Part shown: piece by piece, positions 41,552 to 49,700 of the stretch
How the letters are laid out: each line of letters starts with the position of its first letter
Numbering within the stretch: the stretch's first letter is position 1
Source of the DNA: Thiobius zoothamnicola
Lineage (GTDB): Bacteria > Pseudomonadota > Gammaproteobacteria > Chromatiales > Chromatiaceae
Assembly (NCBI GenBank): GCA_963678215.1
Contig: OY782758.1
Span: 2,417,313-2,481,312 of the forward strand
Direction of reading: 5' to 3'
Length of the DNA stretch: 64,000 bases
The notes under the pieces: generated by a model
Seen by the model: only the letters and a program-made list of their open reading frames with translations
Database searches by the model: none
What the model was told of the DNA's origin: nothing
Position numbers and translations under genes: made by a program

Positions 41552-43060
41552 ATGCCTCGTCGTAGCCTTATTCAACTCACGCGGCCCCAACGCACCCGCA
41601 CGGCACCATGTCGTCGTCCAGGTGCCTGTGGGGCGGGCGGTCAGAGCGCTGGCGCTAGTAACGCGACCAGCGGCCACCCGCTGAGTAACACGCGTGAAAA
41701 TGAGCGTCTTCATCGTTATGAAAGTCGTGTAAAAGCCGCATTTGACGGCATTGTCCCCGTGTTGAAAAAGATTTCAGCATTGCAACATGAGAAGGATTTT
41801 GAAACGCAAGCGCAGCATATTGCGCAACAAGAATTGGGTTTTGAACTGCCTGGGCAGATCTTAGCCAACGCTTGGGTGGATCAACTGGACATGCGCCGTT
41901 TATTCGCCTGGAGCGTGTTTGAAACATATCGCCGCTTTAGCGATGAGTTTTATACGCAAGCGCCGTTGTCGCATGCTGATGAAGATCAGTTTGATGCATT
42001 CATTCAGTCATGCGGTTTTCATACGCTGGATATTTCGCCCTGTGCGGATGGGCGTCTGGCGCATGTGATTCGCTATGTATTACGGCTGCCGCACCGTAAA
42101 GTGCGTCGTAAGTCTTATGCGGGTGCCATGTTCGATATTGATAACAGTATTGAAAAATGGGTTGAGACGGAGATGTTGCGCTTTCGTGAGGGTAAGCCCA
42201 ACAGCGCTGACCAACCAACCCGCTATTTGAAGGTGGTTGCTTATCATCGTAGTTCGGTAAACCCGGAGCATGAGGGATGCGCCGCCCACGGTTCAGATGA
42301 CGCGGCTGCGGCTGCAGGTGGTTTGGAGCGTCTGGAGAGTTTCAAAACCGCGATTGAAAACAGCTTTTGCTGTGGTGCTTCGATTGATTTGTTATTGATT
42401 GGCATTGATACGGATACGGATTCCATGCGAGTGCATGTGCCGGATGCGGAAGGGCGTATTCATCTGGATAAGTTTGTCGATACCTTGGATATCTACCAGG
42501 TGACGCAATTTGGCGACACAGCTGAAGGCAAAGAATTTATCGCCAATCAGATTCGCTCTTGTTCGCCGGAAGTTGATACCGGATTCGCCAAGTTTTGCGC
42601 CTATCTGATTGAGAATAATATTGCTCAAATTGATTATGTTCGCCGTAACTTCAGCGGTGCATATGCTGATATTGGTCATGCGGAACGTTTTATTGGTGCT
42701 GGTGTCGGGTTCGAGGAAATACAGCTGCGTAATCTGATGTATTTCTCGTATTTGCAAACGGTTGAAGAAGCGATTGCTGATACGGATGTTGGGATAAAGA
42801 TTTTTACCGGTTTGAACGTCTCAAGAGGTTTACCGGTGCCTATTGTGGTGCGGTTTGACTATCACGGCCAGGCGCCAGGTGCGCGGGAGCGCGCGCAGCA
42901 ACATTGCCAGCGCGTCACGCGAGCTTTAAATGAACGCTATCGCCAATTGGCGGAACAGGGCTTATTACATACTTTGCAGGTGATCAGGGATTGTCATGCG
43001 AATGCACCGATTGAAGTGCTTGAGTGCTCGGTTAATCCAGCGGTGAGCGGGGGGCATTAA
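41552..43060 (+). CDS. csoSCA: Carboxysomal carbonic anhydrase CsoSCA
   Basis: The 502-residue epsilon-class carbonic anhydrase (CsoS3) supplies CO2 to RuBisCO inside the carboxysome. The zinc ligands are Cys164 in DISPCADGR, His232 in VAYHRSS and Cys243 in HEGCAAHG, at the same spacing as in Halothiobacillus. The N-terminal ~45 residues are basic and disordered, a RuBisCO-binding tail. It starts 21 bases after csoS2, and its stop overlaps csoS4A by one base. Confidence 0.97.
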   Translation: MPRRSLIQLTRPQRTRTAPCRRPGACGAGGQSAGASNATSGHPLSNTRENERLHRYESRVKAAFDGIVPVLKKISALQHEKDFETQAQHIAQQELGFELPGQILANAWVDQLDMRRLFAWSVFETYRRFSDEFYTQAPLSHADEDQFDAFIQSCGFHTLDISPCADGRLAHVIRYVLRLPHRKVRRKSYAGAMFDIDNSIEKWVETEMLRFREGKPNSADQPTRYLKVVAYHRSSVNPEHEGCAAHGSDDAAAAAGGLERLESFKTAIENSFCCGASIDLLLIGIDTDTDSMRVHVPDAEGRIHLDKFVDTLDIYQVTQFGDTAEGKEFIANQIRSCSPEVDTGFAKFCAYLIENNIAQIDYVRRNFSGAYADIGHAERFIGAGVGFEEIQLRNLMYFSYLQTVEEAIADTDVGIKIFTGLNVSRGLPVPIVVRFDYHGQAPGARERAQQHCQRVTRALNERYRQLAEQGLLHTLQVIRDCHANAPIEVLECSVNPAVSGGH

Positions 43061-43401
43061 TGAAAATTGTTCAGATAGTCAGGCCTCTGGTATCAACCAA
43101 CCGCATTGCAATGATGGAACACAAATTATTGCAAGTGGTGCAGGATGGCAGCTCACAGGCGGTGGCGGTGGATGCAGTCGGTGCCAAGCCGGGTGACTGG
43201 GTTATTTGCGTGGGTTCGTCTGCAGCGCGTGAAGCGGCGGGAAGCAAGGGTTATCCCAGTGATTTAACGATTGTCGGCATTATTGATAAATGGCCGCCGG
43301 AAGAACCGAAAACTGAGTCTGAGGCGGATTCAGTGGCGGAAACAGAATCTGTGCCCGGGTCGCAGGTGAGGTCAAAGCCTGATGCAAATTCTGCAAGTTG
43401 A
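43060..43401 (+). CDS. csoS4A: Carboxysome shell vertex protein CsoS4A with acidic tail
   Basis: The first about 80 residues are a bacterial microcompartment vertex domain: MKIVQIVRPLVSTNRI, DAVGAKPGDWVICVGSSAAREAAG and LTIVGIIDKWP. Pentamers cap the vertices of the icosahedral shell. Family members usually end about here, but this one continues for about 30 residues with an acidic, Ser/Glu-rich disordered tail (PKTESEADSVAETESVPGS). The tail overlaps the start of csoS4B by 20 bases, so coding for both proteins shares DNA. Confidence 0.95.
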   Translation: MKIVQIVRPLVSTNRIAMMEHKLLQVVQDGSSQAVAVDAVGAKPGDWVICVGSSAAREAAGSKGYPSDLTIVGIIDKWPPEEPKTESEADSVAETESVPGSQVRSKPDANSAS

Positions 43402-43633
43402 AGGTTCGCTGATCTGTACTTGCCGACATGTTGGTTTGAAGCATGTGGCTTTACGGGTGCTGCGTGATGCAAAAGGTAAACGCCTGGTGGCGACTGACCC
43501 GGTAGGGGCGGAACCAGGCAACTGGATATTTGTAACGAGTGGTTCGGCTGCGCGTTACACGGCTGGCGATTTTGAAGTGCTGACGGATTTGGCGATCTGC
43601 GGGATTATTGATCATTGGCCGGATGCGGAATAA
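43382..43633 (+). CDS. csoS4B: Carboxysome shell vertex protein CsoS4B
   Basis: The 83-residue pentameric shell protein has MQILQVEGSLICTCRHVGLKH, DPVGAEPGNWIFVTSGSAARYTAG and LAICGIIDHWPD. It is the normal family length. It is translated from within the end of csoS4A, in another frame, with a 20-base overlap. Confidence 0.96.
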   Translation: MQILQVEGSLICTCRHVGLKHVALRVLRDAKGKRLVATDPVGAEPGNWIFVTSGSAARYTAGDFEVLTDLAICGIIDHWPDAE

Positions 43634-43745
43634 ACCCAATCATATTTGGATCGTTAACCGGGTATGAATTCCGCCAGGGTTCCAATTGAGAATTCCATCG
43701 GTTTTGTGCCTGTCGCAAGCGATGGGGAGTGAAGATTTAACGAGC

Positions 43746-43769
43746 TAACTCTCCTAAGTTGAAGAGTTA
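43746..43769 (+). other. Stem-loop before the first csoS1 gene
   Basis: TAACTCT, loop CCTAAGTTGA, AGAGTTA. It lies 30-50 bases before the csoS1 start and may protect or process the mRNA of this highly expressed shell gene. The stem is seen; the role is inferred. Confidence 0.45.
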
Positions 43770-43797
43770 ACAGTCGAGTCAATAGGAGACACGAAAG

Positions 43798-44112
43798 ATG
43801 GCAAATGATAATTATGGTATTGCACTGGGCATGATTGAAACGCGCGGACTGGTACCCGCCATCGAAGCGGCTGATGCGATGACCAAAGCGGCGGAAGTCC
43901 GTTTGATCAGTCGTGATTTTGTTGGCGGCGGTTACGTGACTGTGATGGTCAGGGGAGAGACTGGTGCGGTAAACGCAGCAGTACGCGCTGGCGCTGACGC
44001 CTGTGAGCGTGTTGGCGATGGTTTGGTAGCGGCGCACATTATTGCGCGTCCTCACCGCGAAGTCGAGCCTGTGCTCGGCGCAAATAACGATGTTATCCGC
44101 CGTGTAAGCTAA
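43798..44112 (+). CDS. csoS1: Major carboxysome shell protein CsoS1 (copy 1)
   Basis: The 104-residue BMC-domain hexamer builds the carboxysome facets. GIALGMIETRGLVPAIEAADAM at the start and VAAHIIARPHREVEP at the end are typical. A strong AGGAGACACG ribosome site precedes the ATG. A tandem second copy follows 46 bases later with nearly the same protein. Confidence 0.97.
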   Translation: MANDNYGIALGMIETRGLVPAIEAADAMTKAAEVRLISRDFVGGGYVTVMVRGETGAVNAAVRAGADACERVGDGLVAAHIIARPHREVEPVLGANNDVIRRVS

Positions 44113-44158
44113 TCGGCATTAACAAGCATTTTTTTATTTCGAGTACGGAGATTAGACG

Positions 44159-44464
44159 ATGTCAAACGAAAACTATGGTATTGCCCTCGGCATGATCGAA
44201 ACCCGCGGTTTGGTGCCTGCTATTGAAGCTGCCGACGCCATGACCAAAGCGGCTGAAGTCCGCATGATTGGCCGTGAATTTGTTGGCGGTGGCTATGTCA
44301 CCGTATTGGTTCGCGGTGAAACTGGTGCAGTGAATGCGGCAGTGCGTGCTGGCGCTGATGCGTGCGAACGAGTAGGTGACGGCTTGGTGGCTGCTCACAT
44401 TATCGCGCGTCCGCATCGTGAAGTTGAACCTGTATTGCCTAAAGGCAGCACAACTGACGCCTGA
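44159..44464 (+). CDS. csoS1: Major carboxysome shell protein CsoS1 (copy 2)
   Basis: The 101-residue BMC-domain protein is almost identical to copy 1 apart from its N-terminal residues, a few internal positions (for example MIGREF against LISRDF) and the C-terminus (LPKGSTTDA). It is a tandem duplication. Silent-site differences show that the copies are not a sequencing artefact. A third copy, found in some genera, is absent. Confidence 0.97.
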   Translation: MSNENYGIALGMIETRGLVPAIEAADAMTKAAEVRMIGREFVGGGYVTVLVRGETGAVNAAVRAGADACERVGDGLVAAHIIARPHREVEPVLPKGSTTDA

Positions 44465-44490
44465 TAAGTTATCTGGTTGAAATGAGAATA

Positions 44491-44520
44491 AGGCGCTGTT
44501 CTTTTTAAGAAATAGCGCCT
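44491..44520 (+). other. Stem-loop after csoS1 genes, possible attenuator
   Basis: AGGCGCT and AGCGCCT form the outer stem, and TTCTT/AAGAA the inner stem. No T tract follows, so it is likely an mRNA-stability or processing element that separates the abundant shell transcripts from the low-abundance bfr-like/acRAF/mcdAB part. Confidence 0.6.
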
Positions 44521-44593
44521 AGAGAGTGTCGTCATGCGAGTAAGGATAGCTGTTTGACGGCGCTATCTAACGTCATATGGATTAGAGAGTGAA

Positions 44594-45043
44594 ATGCTAA
44601 TGGCGCGTGCTGATCAGAGGGTTCTGGGATATTTAGGCAGGGCGTTGAGCTTGGAGCTTTCTGCAGTGCAGTTGTACAGTACCCAAGCCAGCTTGGTCTC
44701 GTCTTGGGGGTTGCATCAACCAGCCAAAGTATTGCGTGAAGAGGCTTATTCAGAGATGAGCCATGCTGAACGTATTATTCAACGGATGTTGGCGGTTGGC
44801 GTTGCGCCGAATGGATCACAGCTTAGACCGGCTGCTTTAGGTAGAAGTCTGGATGAGTTGTTGGATATTGATATCCGTTTTGAATGGGATCTGATTGAAC
44901 TTTATAGCGGCGCAGTCGAGCATTGCCAAAAGATTGGCGATTATGATGATCGTATGTTGTTCAAAGGTTTGTTGGACGAAGAGCAGGTTCATCATCGTCA
45001 ACTGATAAAATGGCAGGCTGATTTACGGGGCGTGACGCAGTAA
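44594..45043 (+). CDS. Bacterioferritin-like protein of the carboxysome operon
   Basis: The 149-residue four-helix protein has ferritin-type helices. Helix 1 is LGRALSLELSAVQLYSTQA, helix 2 contains EEAYSEMSHAERIIQRML (Glu and ExxH type residues), and the later helices contain DIDIRFEWDLIELY and LDEEQVHHRQLIKW. Bacterioferritin-like genes commonly follow csoS1 in alpha-carboxysome operons, though their role in the carboxysome is not settled. The start is ATG 44594. Confidence 0.88.
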   Translation: MLMARADQRVLGYLGRALSLELSAVQLYSTQASLVSSWGLHQPAKVLREEAYSEMSHAERIIQRMLAVGVAPNGSQLRPAALGRSLDELLDIDIRFEWDLIELYSGAVEHCQKIGDYDDRMLFKGLLDEEQVHHRQLIKWQADLRGVTQ

Positions 45044-45074
45044 TTCTCAGTTTGGATATTGTTAGGGGGAATCA

Positions 45075-45335
45075 ATGAATCGATGGCGAGAGCGTAAACG
45101 GCCAGTCTGTTTGGAAGCCCGATATGAATTTGATGGTTATCCCGATTTGCGTGATTTCCTTGATCAGGCGGCTGAGCTTTCAGAGCGTGAAGGCTATTAT
45201 CCCGATATGGGCTTCGGGCGGGATTATGTCAATGTCACGATTCATCTGCAAGAAGGCGCTGATGAATTAACCAGTGAGCAGCGTCAATTCGCTATGCTAC
45301 TGGATGAATTAGCGGATTCGCCGTCGGCGGAGTGA
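45075..45335 (+). CDS. acRAF (alpha-carboxysome RuBisCO assembly factor)
   Basis: The 86-residue protein resembles pterin-carbinolamine dehydratase in fold but lacks its catalytic His pair. Recognisable segments are CLEARYEFDGYPDLRDFLDQ and GRDYVNVTIHLQEGADEL. In alpha-carboxysome operons this small gene, between bfr-like and mcdA, is the RuBisCO chaperone acRAF. A GGGGGAATCA ribosome site precedes it. Confidence 0.9.
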   Translation: MNRWRERKRPVCLEARYEFDGYPDLRDFLDQAAELSEREGYYPDMGFGRDYVNVTIHLQEGADELTSEQRQFAMLLDELADSPSAE

Positions 45336-45341
45336 TCTAGC

Positions 45342-45971
45342 GTGCCGGTTATCGCTATTGCGGGTAATAAAGGTGGCGCTGGGAAAACCACTTTGGCCAT
45401 TAATCTTGCTTGCGCTTTCGCGGAAGAAAGCGTGACCGTGTTATTGGATGCGGATCCGCAGCAATCGGCTTGTCAATGGGGAAGCCTGAGTACGATTGAT
45501 CAAGATATTTCATTCATTGATGCTTCTCAGGATCTCGTTGGTTGTTTGTCTAAATATCAATCAGAAAACGATTATCTGCTGATTGATTGTCCGCCTTCTG
45601 TGCATTCGGCACAAACCCGGCAGGCTCTGGTGAATAGTGATCTGGTTTTGATTCCAGTTCTGCCGTCTCCCCTTGATTTATGGGCCAGCGTTAAAATTGA
45701 AGCTGAAATCGCGCGGGCGCGTGAAGAGAATCCCGATTTAATGGGGCTGTTGGTGGTGAATCAGCTTGAGCCTCGCACCAAGTTATCACAGGCGATCCGC
45801 CGGGCGGTTGCTGAACTGGAGCTACAGGTTGCTGAGACGGCTATTTACCGTCGCATGGTATATCGTAGTAGTCTTCTTGAAGGCCGTAGTGTGTTGGATA
45901 CTGGCGCGCGTGGCGCGGCGGCCGTGAATGAACTGAAACAATTGATCAATGAAATGAGAGCTATGTTATGA
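45342..45971 (+). CDS. mcdA: McdA, carboxysome-positioning ParA-type ATPase
   Basis: The 209-residue ParA-family ATPase has Walker A GNKGGAGKTTLAINLA at residues 8-23, Walker A' LLDADPQQSACQW and Walker B YLLIDCPPSV. Together with McdB it distributes carboxysomes along the nucleoid. It starts at GTG 45342, six bases after acRAF, and overlaps mcdB by four bases. The linkage to the shell genes identifies it; without that it would look like any small ParA. Confidence 0.93.
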   Translation: MPVIAIAGNKGGAGKTTLAINLACAFAEESVTVLLDADPQQSACQWGSLSTIDQDISFIDASQDLVGCLSKYQSENDYLLIDCPPSVHSAQTRQALVNSDLVLIPVLPSPLDLWASVKIEAEIARAREENPDLMGLLVVNQLEPRTKLSQAIRRAVAELELQVAETAIYRRMVYRSSLLEGRSVLDTGARGAAAVNELKQLINEMRAML

Positions 45972-46228
45972 GCGATGACACAGTGAGTGAAAAGCTGGTC
46001 GCCACGACTCGTATGACCAAATCCACTGCAGATAAAACCGCTAAGAAGAAAGTGGTGCGTAAGGCGGCGTCAACAAGGAAGCCTCGGGTAACCAGAGCGA
46101 AGAAGCCTCAAGAACAACAGCAGACAGCTTCAGTGGCGGCTGGTGTTCAGTCAACCGCGCTGATTGCCGGGCCATCATCAAGCCATACGGTCGTCATTCA
46201 GCATGGGCGACGGGTTTGGCCGGACTGA
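45968..46228 (+). CDS. mcdB: McdB, carboxysome-positioning adaptor
   Basis: The 86-residue, highly basic and disordered protein has Lys/Arg-rich segments (KSTADKTAKKKVVRKAASTRK). It ends with GRRVWPD, carrying the near-terminal Trp that is conserved in alpha-carboxysome McdB and is needed to bind the shell. It follows mcdA with an ATGA overlap. It is the last gene of the operon. Confidence 0.92.
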   Translation: MSDDTVSEKLVATTRMTKSTADKTAKKKVVRKAASTRKPRVTRAKKPQEQQQTASVAAGVQSTALIAGPSSSHTVVIQHGRRVWPD

Positions 46229-46375
46229 TGTTGCTGACCAATTGCGTTTGGAGACATGTTTTATTGGTTATCCAAACGTGATTTGACATTGATGTAATCT
46301 ATCTTGATGCTTACATCTATTAGGAAATATTTTGTATAATTAAACTTGTTCTTCTAAAGCAATATTTAGACAGGG

Positions 46376-47023
46376 ATGAATATCTTACTTGTACATGGAA
46401 TGTTTCTTAGCGGTTGCGAATTCTCCAAGCTCCGCTCTGCTTTAGAAGAAGCCGGTCATCAATGCTTCATGCCAACTTTGAAGCCCTTCGATGCGAACAA
46501 AGGCATCCTTGATCTCTCCCAAAAGCTTCATGCTTATATTGAAACACACCTGCCGCCTGATGAGGATTTCGTCATTATCGGCTTTAGCATGGGGTGTCTG
46601 ATTTCCAGAGTCTATATCCAGAATATCGTCAAGGAGAAGCGGGTCTCAGCTTTTTTCAGTATATCTGGCCCTCATTATGGTTCTTATCTGGCTTATCTTT
46701 ATTTTGGCCAAGGTGCGAAAGATATGCGGCCGGGCAGTCGTTTTCTAAATGATCTGAATGCTTATGGCAGGAGGCTCAAGAGAATCCCCACTTATACTTA
46801 TCGTTTGAAGTTTGATCATGTCATTCTTCCTTCAAGCAGTTCTGATTGGGGAGAAAGGCCTAGTATGTTGTTAAATGGGATTATCCATTCGCTTGTGCCG
46901 TTGAATACGTCGTTAATTCAAGATATTACGCAGCGTTTGGAACAATTGGATAGCCAGCCCATTGAGAATTATGTAAAGCTTGGTGATCAGGTTTTGCCGG
47001 AGTATCTGGCTTTGACGGACTGA
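46376..47023 (+). CDS. Lipase/alpha-beta hydrolase-type protein
   Basis: The 215-residue protein begins MNILLVHGMFLSGCEFS, with the lipase-type LVHG oxyanion region. The nucleophile elbow is VIIGFSMGCLISR, with the catalytic Ser in GFSMG. ISGPHYGSYLAYLYFG resembles the lid region of LipA/triacylglycerol lipases. No signal peptide is visible. The catalytic Asp and His are less clear (candidates lie near residues 140-185). It is AT-rich at its start and probably has its own promoter. Confidence 0.78.
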   Translation: MNILLVHGMFLSGCEFSKLRSALEEAGHQCFMPTLKPFDANKGILDLSQKLHAYIETHLPPDEDFVIIGFSMGCLISRVYIQNIVKEKRVSAFFSISGPHYGSYLAYLYFGQGAKDMRPGSRFLNDLNAYGRRLKRIPTYTYRLKFDHVILPSSSSDWGERPSMLLNGIIHSLVPLNTSLIQDITQRLEQLDSQPIENYVKLGDQVLPEYLALTD

Positions 47024-47064
47024 AGAGCCGTCTTGGAAATATCGCGATGTATTTTGCAGTCATT

Positions 47065-47660
47065 TGAACCGCCCCGAGTTTGTCGGAGGCATTTTTACCT
47101 GAGTTATGCAGTATCACATGACTCGGTTTGCTGATGATACAGCATTTCATATTCAGCAGGCGGTATTTCGCCGATGGGTTCCAGTATACGGCGGTTATTG
47201 AACCACTCGACCCAAGTGAGCGTAGCGTGTTCAACAGCATCCAGCCCCTTCCAAGGCCCATCTTTGTGGATGACCTCCGCTTTGAATAAGCCATTGATGG
47301 TTTTAGCCAACAGCATTGCTGTAAGAATCACCGACACTCCCCACAGAGGCTTGGAAGCCTGCTTCTGCTAACCGTCCGGTATAACGTATCGACAAAGTCT
47401 TGGCTGCCACGATCGCTGTGGTGTGTCACACCTGTTGGCTTGCCACGTGCCCACAAGGCTTGTTCCAAGTGCAGCTAAGACGATGTCAGTTTGTAAACTT
47501 TTGAGCACGCGCCAGCCCATGATGTAGCGCGAGAAGACGTCAACCACAAAAGCGATATACCTTCGCGGAAATCACTGAGGGCCTGGGTTCGGCGATGGAG
47601 GCAGTCGATACCTTTGATTTTCCTCGTGGGAGCGTACTGATTTCGATCACGGTTACAGTC
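47065..47660 (-). pseudogene. IS3-family transposase remnant
   Basis: On the minus strand the last ORFB part reads NGLFKAEVIHKDGPWKGLD and VEWFNNRRILEPIGEIPPAEY, typical of IS3 integrase-type ends. Further upstream, ASVGSVGDSY, THHSDRGSQ and VLKSLQT occur in different frames, so several frameshifts have broken it. TGAACCGCCCC at 47065-47075 is a typical IS3-type terminal repeat. The opposite end is lost in the next remnant. Confidence 0.85.
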
Positions 47661-48085
47661 GTTACACATGGCTTAAGGGATTGGCTGAAAAGGTATTCTT
47701 CTGGGCTACACGTGCCAAGGCCAATAGGAAGTACGCCTTGATCAAATCCTTTCCGGTGAAAGGCGGGAGTGGTGTCGTCAGCGATCAGCGGATTCGCCTG
47801 AGCAGCAAGAAAGCGCTCGAAGCGAAGCTGCCAGACATCCGGTGAGTTGAGTGTGTGGACGCCGCACGGACAAACGCTACGAGTTCATCACCAACCCGAT
47901 GAACTGGTCTGCTTGCACGGTGGCCGACATCTACAAATCCCGCTGGGAGGTTGAGCTGTTCTTCAAATGGATCAAGCAGAACCTGAAGATTCGAACGGTG
48001 CTGGGCCACACCATCAATGCCGTGGTGACACAGATATTCGTCGCCTTGTGCGTCTACCTGCTGATGGCCTACCTGAAGTTCATAA
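47620..48085 (+). pseudogene. IS4-family transposase remnant
   Basis: The plus strand reads FDFPRGSVL, then GYSRYTWLKGLAEKVFFWATRAKANRKY, quoted in part as KGLAEKVFFWATRAKA, then frameshifts near 47845 into MNWSACTVADIYKSRWEVELFFKW (part: DIYKSRWEVELFFKW), which holds the YREK region. The end is lost: near 48085 the frame runs on into an IS3-type segment. It is not the same element as the intact IS4 at 4434. Confidence 0.82.
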
Positions 48086-48240
48086 TAACTTTCAGAACCA
48101 ACCAATCAGCCAAACAAGTTGTATGGGATTACATCAGTTATTACAATGCTGAACGGAGCCATTCGACTCTGAGGTATCTATCTCCGATGCAGTTTGAGGA
48201 GAATATGGCTTTGAGAGAGGCCAGCTAAAAAAATGTCCGG
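48086..48240 (+). pseudogene. IS3-type C-terminal fragment
   Basis: The frame continues with DYISYYNAERSHSTLRYLSP and then MQFEENMAL, an integrase C-terminal end of the IS3 type. Its fusion to the IS4 remnant is an accident of nested insertion. AAAAAATGTCCGGTTTTGC right after the stop looks like the element's end. Confidence 0.8.
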
Positions 48241-48256
48241 TTTTGCTTGACCATTA

Positions 48257-48375
48257 CACCGCTGGAAACAGGGCTTCTATCAAGAGGTTGTCGCTGCATT
48301 CGTTCGTGCCTTTATCCAAGGCAAAACTATCTCAACCCACAATTCCCTGACACCGTCAATGCGTAAGTCCTAAGT
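48257..48375 (+). pseudogene. Unassigned coding remnant before the oxidase cassette
   Basis: The frame WKQGFYQEVVAAFVRAFIQG then KTISTHNSLTPSMRKS ends with TAA at about 48372-48374. It has no start and looks like the C-terminus of a lost gene. I could not recognise the family. Confidence 0.35.
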
Positions 48376-48436
48376 TTGTGCTATTACCTAATGTGAAGTA
48401 ACAAAACTAAGCATACCAACCACCGAGGAGAACCCC

Positions 48437-49675
48437 ATGCCGGAAGCCAATTGCCATACATCGTCAGGCTTGTTCTATCGCCTGAGACACTACAAAACGG
48501 AATCTGACCCACTGCAACCTTTGCGCGATGCCGCTCAATTGGCTCTGCAAGTGGAATTCACCACGATCCCGCCTTACTTGACCGCTCTCTACTCCATCAC
48601 CGACAAGAGTTCCAAAGCTTATCAGGCCCTACGTAGCGTCGCCGTCGAAGAAATGTTCCACTGCAACCAGGCGGCCAACATTGTCATTGCTTTGGGCGGT
48701 TCACCCCGATTCACTGGGCGCTTTGCCCCCACGTACCCGGATTACCTCCCTCAGTCCAACCCGAACAGCATGCCTTTCATCGGGTTGAACCGCGCTTCAG
48801 TCAGTGTGTTCGATCAAGTGTTCTCTGCCATCGAAAGCCCGGCCCCTGCGGGTGCAGTGGCACAAGGGAGTTGCTACGACACCATCGCCCAGTTGTACGA
48901 TGCTTTAAGCGAGGCCGTACACAGATATAATGGCAACCCTTTCGACCAGAACGACGTCTCAGGCCGTCAACGTAGCGATATCTACATCGGCAAATTCGGC
49001 GGCAAAGTCATTGATGTGGTCGATAAGGACAGCTTTGATCAAGCCGTCAACGAAATCGTCAAACAGGGTGAAGGCATGGTGCCCTACGAAGGACCTTTGG
49101 TTCCCGTCCAGCGTTTCGGCGCATACAATCATTATGGTCAGCGCACCGACGGCACATACGGCCCCATTATCGGCACGCCCTTCGAGATGAGCCATTTCAG
49201 TAAATTCCGGCAAGTCGTTATGGATCCGGACAACTTTCCTGAAGTGTTGCCCATCGTCTCCAATCCAGGGAATAGAGCCTACGACAACGAAGACACGGAA
49301 CTCTACGCCCAAGCGTTCGATGACTGTTACAGCTTCATGCTGGACCACTTCGAAAAGGTATTTGAAACGAACCAATCACGGGATCCTTATTTCGGAGTTG
49401 TGCTCAGGATCATGCATGAGATCTTGCCCAATCTGGCCCTGGTGCTGATGTCGAAACCCGCGTTCGAAAACGGTAATGGCAGCGTAGGCCCCAACGCTAC
49501 GCCTAGATGGCTGTACAAATCGGATGTGAGTTTCGGGCAAGTGAAACGGGAGATCGAAGCGCTGCTGCAATCTTCCATTGCCGCCGCCGATGATTCGATC
49601 ATCAGCGGTTCGTTACGCACTGCTTGCGAAGCCGCGCAACAAATCGACGCCACGGCGGAAAGCCTGGGTCTCTAA
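48437..49675 (+). CDS. Ferritin-like (iminophenylpyruvate dimer synthase-type) protein
   Basis: The 412-residue protein begins with a ferritin-like helical domain of the type found in VioB/RebD/StaD. It has LQVEFTTIPPYLTALYSI with Glu40, and VAVEEMFHCNQAANI with Glu72-x-x-His75, the pattern of a di-iron site. A second half (from about residue 230) includes PFEMSHFSKFRQVVMDP and a late helical part. VioB-type proteins dimerise iminopyruvates made by a partner amino-acid oxidase. Here the next gene encodes a LodA-like oxidase. GAGGAGAACCCC gives a strong ribosome site. Codon choice is richer in C than in neighbouring genes, which suggests transfer. Confidence 0.82.
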   Translation: MPEANCHTSSGLFYRLRHYKTESDPLQPLRDAAQLALQVEFTTIPPYLTALYSITDKSSKAYQALRSVAVEEMFHCNQAANIVIALGGSPRFTGRFAPTYPDYLPQSNPNSMPFIGLNRASVSVFDQVFSAIESPAPAGAVAQGSCYDTIAQLYDALSEAVHRYNGNPFDQNDVSGRQRSDIYIGKFGGKVIDVVDKDSFDQAVNEIVKQGEGMVPYEGPLVPVQRFGAYNHYGQRTDGTYGPIIGTPFEMSHFSKFRQVVMDPDNFPEVLPIVSNPGNRAYDNEDTELYAQAFDDCYSFMLDHFEKVFETNQSRDPYFGVVLRIMHEILPNLALVLMSKPAFENGNGSVGPNATPRWLYKSDVSFGQVKREIEALLQSSIAAADDSIISGSLRTACEAAQQIDATAESLGL

Positions 49676-49700
49676 CTGCCTCCTCACAAAGGACATCGAC

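Noticed and set aside
47851..48228. Single 125-codon transposase gene
   Set aside because: The first part is IS4-type and the last part is IS3-type; it is an accidental fusion of remnants.
49578..49700. N-terminal extension of the LodA-like protein
   Set aside because: It runs inside the previous gene in another frame. The ATG at 49701 follows AAAGGAC and begins the conserved LodA start.
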